From Siphonodentalium dalli (lineage: Eukaryota; Mollusca; Scaphopoda; Gadilida; Siphonodentaliidae), in the NCBI GenBank assembly GCA_032622095.1, contig CP136061.1, positions 125,996,754 to 126,060,753 of the forward strand: a DNA stretch of 64,000 nt, in the 5' to 3' direction. Below, piece after piece: positions 60,730 to 64,000 of the stretch. The notes below the pieces were generated by a model. That model had not been told where the DNA came from. It saw only the letters and a program-made list of their open reading frames with translations, and searched no databases. Positions within the stretch are counted from its first letter, which is position 1; each line of letters begins with the position of its first letter. The translations under genes and the position numbers were made by a program.

Positions 60730-62040
60730 TTGATTTAAACATATTTTATTGTATACAAATTATATACATGGGGATTGGGACACAAGTTTTGCCAACTTAG
60801 TGATGCCTTCTCTCTCACGTTGTCATAAGTTGTGTCTAAAAAGGCCGGGCATTTAAATTTTAAATGTGTTTTCAATGACAGGTTGTCGTAATGGGAGACA
60901 ACTAAATGATGTTACCCAAAACGATTGGTTGCAGTAATGTAGGACTGTGTAGGTAATATGAAATAGCAATATATTTCATCTGTGATCATTTTCAGATATT
61001 CCACAGTTGGTGAACAAGAGACAATGGAAGAAGAAATGACTATACGCTCGTGAATTTACTGTCATAAAATCTCAGGTATATATATACTTGCTTTTATTAG
61101 ACATATGTATATTGTCTCGAATGGTGAATAAAGACCGGATCATGTCGCATATAACGTTAACGGTTGCAATTTGTTCATTCTGCATAATAATCTGAACTTC
61201 TCATAATTTGTCATTTCTAAGAAATGAGGGCACGTTGCAATTATGTCCTTTACATAAGCCTCGCGAATACTTTCATAGGCCCGACATTCTAAGATGAAAT
61301 GATATTCTGACTCAATTTCTTTTGAATTACACACAGAACACAATCTTTCTCTCATTGGTTTTGGGGGCTGTTTGTGTCTCCCTTTTTCGATTTCCAGTCG
61401 ATGATGACTGATTCTCAATCTTGTGAATAGAATTCTCGCTTTGGCAGATCGCGCATTGACAATGTATGGTTCAATTTCATACTTTGACTTGAATAATCTA
61501 TACGTTCGTATTTTATTTCCACTGATCGTTTTCTTTTCGGCATGATTTACATTATAGAATCGCATCAAATGTTCAGATTTCAGTTTATCCACCAAGGCGC
61601 GCTCTTGTATCCCTTGGAATCTCCGGCGGTCTGAAATATCGACGCCGTATTTTCCATATATAATTCATTGCACAATGAAATAGAAGTGTCTCTAAGTGAT
61701 TCGATGTATGCGTCATGTACCAAGCACCCACTTGAAATGTTCGAAACTTTTTTCATATATCTAAATTGTTGATTAATCGCATCATGTATAACTGGGAATC
61801 TGCCCAATTCTGCGCGGACGGCATGATTGGTAGCATTTCGGTTAACACCTAATGTTATTTTGCAAAACCTCAGATGGACTTGTTCGCTTGGTATTGTATC
61901 TGAGTGAAGCATGTTTGTTTCTCCTCCCAATATCTCACATCCGTATAACATTATCGGTTTTATTAATTTGTCGAATAATTTGCATTTAGTTGGGATAGAT
62001 AGCTTCATCTTTGAAGGAACAGACTGGTTTAAAAAGAACA
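60730..62040 (-). mobile_element. 3' end of a LINE retrotransposon
   Basis: A minus-strand non-LTR element. The C-terminal part of its reverse-transcriptase protein is at 62040-61140, followed by about 400 bp of 3' UTR-like sequence with 'aaacatattttattgtatac' at its edge. The 5' part is lost in the N gap. It lies upstream of DAGL exon a on the same strand, so it is probably within an intron. Confidence 0.75.
61137..62040 (-). pseudogene. LINE ORF2 C-terminus, frameshifted
   Basis: The upstream frame reads 'KLFDKLIKPIMLYGCEILGG', the thumb-region motif of LINE reverse transcriptases. It leaves frame near 61630. The downstream frame resumes around 'RRRFQGIQERALVDKLKSEH' and ends in a CCHC-like finger: CSVC, then 9 residues, H, 4 residues, C in 'ESEYHFILEC'. 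The order matches metazoan LINE proteins. The frameshift makes it non-functional unless it is a sequencing error. Confidence 0.8.
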
Positions 62041-62140
62041 NNNNNNNNNNNNNNNNNNNNNNNNNNNNNNNNNNNNNNNNNNNNNNNNNNNNNNNNNNNN
62101 NNNNNNNNNNNNNNNNNNNNNNNNNNNNNNNNNNNNNNNN
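62041..62140. other. Assembly gap (100 N)
   Basis: Exactly 100 N, the usual scaffold placeholder of unknown true length. Confidence 1.
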
Positions 62141-62150
62141 AGAAGGGCCG

Positions 62151-62665
62151 CCAGCTAACGCCACATCTGTGTGTTAATTAATTACCGGTGACTGAGTGTC
62201 GGAACATAAACTTGTGTTCGGCTTTTTTTACAAAATATCGAATAAAACACTTTTTATTGGCCCAAACTCCACAAATCTTCGTATAGTAATAGTGTGAACA
62301 TGAATACATATGCCTATGAACTTTATTCGTGGAAATTTCCCATTTATTTGGACTTGTGTTCGGTTAATGTTCGGTTATGTTCGGTTGTGTTCGGCTTTTA
62401 TGAGCTCCCCCTCACCAGAGTCATGGCCATTTATTGGATTTATCATGGGGGGTATTTTACCACGCCCTATCGATGCTCTTATTTAATATATCTGATTAGC
62501 AAAATGATATACGCTATACCAAAACTGTTAAGTTACACCTTGCTGAGACAAAGTCAATATAGTGGGCCTATCAGATGATCGAGACGCCCCCCCCCCCTTC
62601 AGACGCCGGATTCAGGGTCTGTTATATGACGTATTCCGGACATCGGATCCGTATGCGTATATATA
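62151..62665 (+). repeat. Repeat block B, right copy
   Basis: Near-identical to 32110-32625: right TIR, target-site flank and C run. It ends in a longer (ta)n run. Confidence 0.9.
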
Positions 62666-62669
62666 TATA

Positions 62670-64000
62670 TGTTTGATGGAGCCTACTATTATAGAAACAA
62701 CATACTTTTGATAGGCCCCGTCATGAAAGACAACGATTGTAAAAACTTTGAGTGACAAGAAAGTTTTCCCGCTAGTTCCACTTCATGGAAAGGTTACAAC
62801 TCAAAGTGTTTAATGCTCGTCAGCAAATTCTTCCATTCCTAAATTGTGGACAAATAATAATTGTGGAAAGTCTAAATAATATTATAAAACTAGAAAACAA
62901 CTAGAAAGTTCTTCGACTGACGGACTTGACGGACAATCTTTCTGAATAGTTGACGATCAGATGAGAGCTATCGGAGGAGCATTGCATGGCTGTGGAAACT
63001 ATGACTTAGCAAAACATTCAAGTGCTCTAATCTTGAGTGAGAAATCAGACATGGGCGAACATGACGGCTGACCAACGCGACAACAGATTTAACCGACTAA
63101 TTTCGATTCCGCCAGAATCTTCAAGAAGCCATGTCAGACTAAAAGAGTAAACCCATGCAAAACTTGATCAATCAACCCTAGCAAACGTCAAAAAGTATCT
63201 TGAATGAGCGCAAAATAAACAATCTTTATTTCTTTCATATCACATTCCTGTCATATCAGACACATTTTTGAAAATAAAATAAGATCTTAAATTCCTGGTT
63301 ATCAGACTTTTAAAAAGATACAATACGAAACGCTCTTTAATCGTATTCAGATAATTCATTTCAATTCAATCGGTATTCGATTGAACATATACTATGATTG
63401 ACATCAATTCCACCAGAATTCCTTGCACCTCACCAAGAGATGTTATGTCGCCAGCTATAACACGGCGTAGAATCGCCAGATAACAATCATATTTTATTTT
63501 TTTTAAATACATTTATTCATTAACTCATGAATGAATTGGACCCAAAACTCAGGCACAGCCTATTTTATTGGGTCCAAACAGAAAATTCAAAAAGTTGACA
63601 AACAAGGACACATGACAATTTAATGGTGTATATATCTTGTATCAACAATCATATGAAGATATCGCCTTATTGGATGTTGGCCAGACACATACGGGTCCTG
63701 GTGTCACGACGAAGAACTTAATAACGGTATGTCGGTGCATAAACATGCGTGACGAAAACGAATATCAGTGTCGTCCTACAGCTATCAGAAATTGGTGTAA
63801 ACATTATTTAATTTCGAACAAAACATGTAATACATACAAACAATTTGACATAAGTAATAATAGGGTTCAAAACGGGGATTAGACAACAAGCCCAAAGGCT
63901 TTTATCAAGTCTTTTTCCCCGGAAGTTTACCCTTGGTATCAGAATAGATACCATATAGGGTAAGTTTAGCAGACGGGGAAAACATGTTAGATCCGAAAAA
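62670..64000 (+). repeat. Repeat block A, right copy (continues past window)
   Basis: Near-identical to 30172-31501, starting at the same 'tgtttgatgg'. An 81-codon frame present in both copies differs by one residue. It is more likely untranslated repeat sequence than a gene. Confidence 0.9.

Overview
This is AT-rich, gene-poor, repeat-dense animal DNA. It holds one spliced gene with GT-AG introns, no operons, a 100-base N gap and many decayed transposons. The GTCCGTCC-type repeats, the 'agctcacctgagacgaag' repeat and the tRNA-headed SINE are of kinds common in mollusc genomes. A bivalve or other mollusc is therefore the best guess, but it is an inference.

The one solid host gene lies on the minus strand at 60.6-47.4 kb. 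It is the 3' two-thirds of a diacylglycerol lipase (DAGL, alpha-like), the enzyme that makes the endocannabinoid 2-arachidonoylglycerol. Seven consecutive exons join in frame and give 733 codons plus stop. They carry the Ser (GHSLGAG), Asp (KDVVPR) and His (NDHMPDN) of the catalytic triad, then a 497-residue tail encoded by a single exon. The membrane-spanning 5' exons are not in the window.

Layout by position. 0-6 kb: a foldback element with arms of about 770 bp. 8.1-11.3 kb: a tRNA-derived SINE abutting a compact LTR retroelement that has one intact 577-residue Gag/retropepsin-like ORF and no reverse transcriptase. 11.3-16.6 kb: non-coding DNA with a palindromic MITE and a GTCCGTCC-type repeat. 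16.6-24.1 kb: a large foldback element with arms of over 2 kb, a nested MITE and decayed coding segments. 24-27.4 kb: small tandem duplications and MITEs, including a piggyBac-like double hairpin with TTAA ends. 29.5-32.4 kb: a TIR transposon with an 8-bp target duplication. 33-46 kb: degenerate tandem and interspersed repeats. 47.3-60.6 kb: the DAGL gene, whose introns hold MITEs, a near-perfect 550-bp palindrome, a GA microsatellite and repeat fragments. 60.7-62.0 kb: the 3' end of a LINE with a frameshift, cut by the N gap. 62.15-64 kb: a second copy of parts of the 30-32.6 kb region in swapped order.

I see no CRISPR, bacterial system or complete rRNA/tRNA gene. No clearly new biochemical system is visible. 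The most notable items are the unusual DAGL tail, the protease-dead compact LTR element with an inverted copy of its own primer-site region, and the mirrored coding remnants in the 7.5-kb foldback element.
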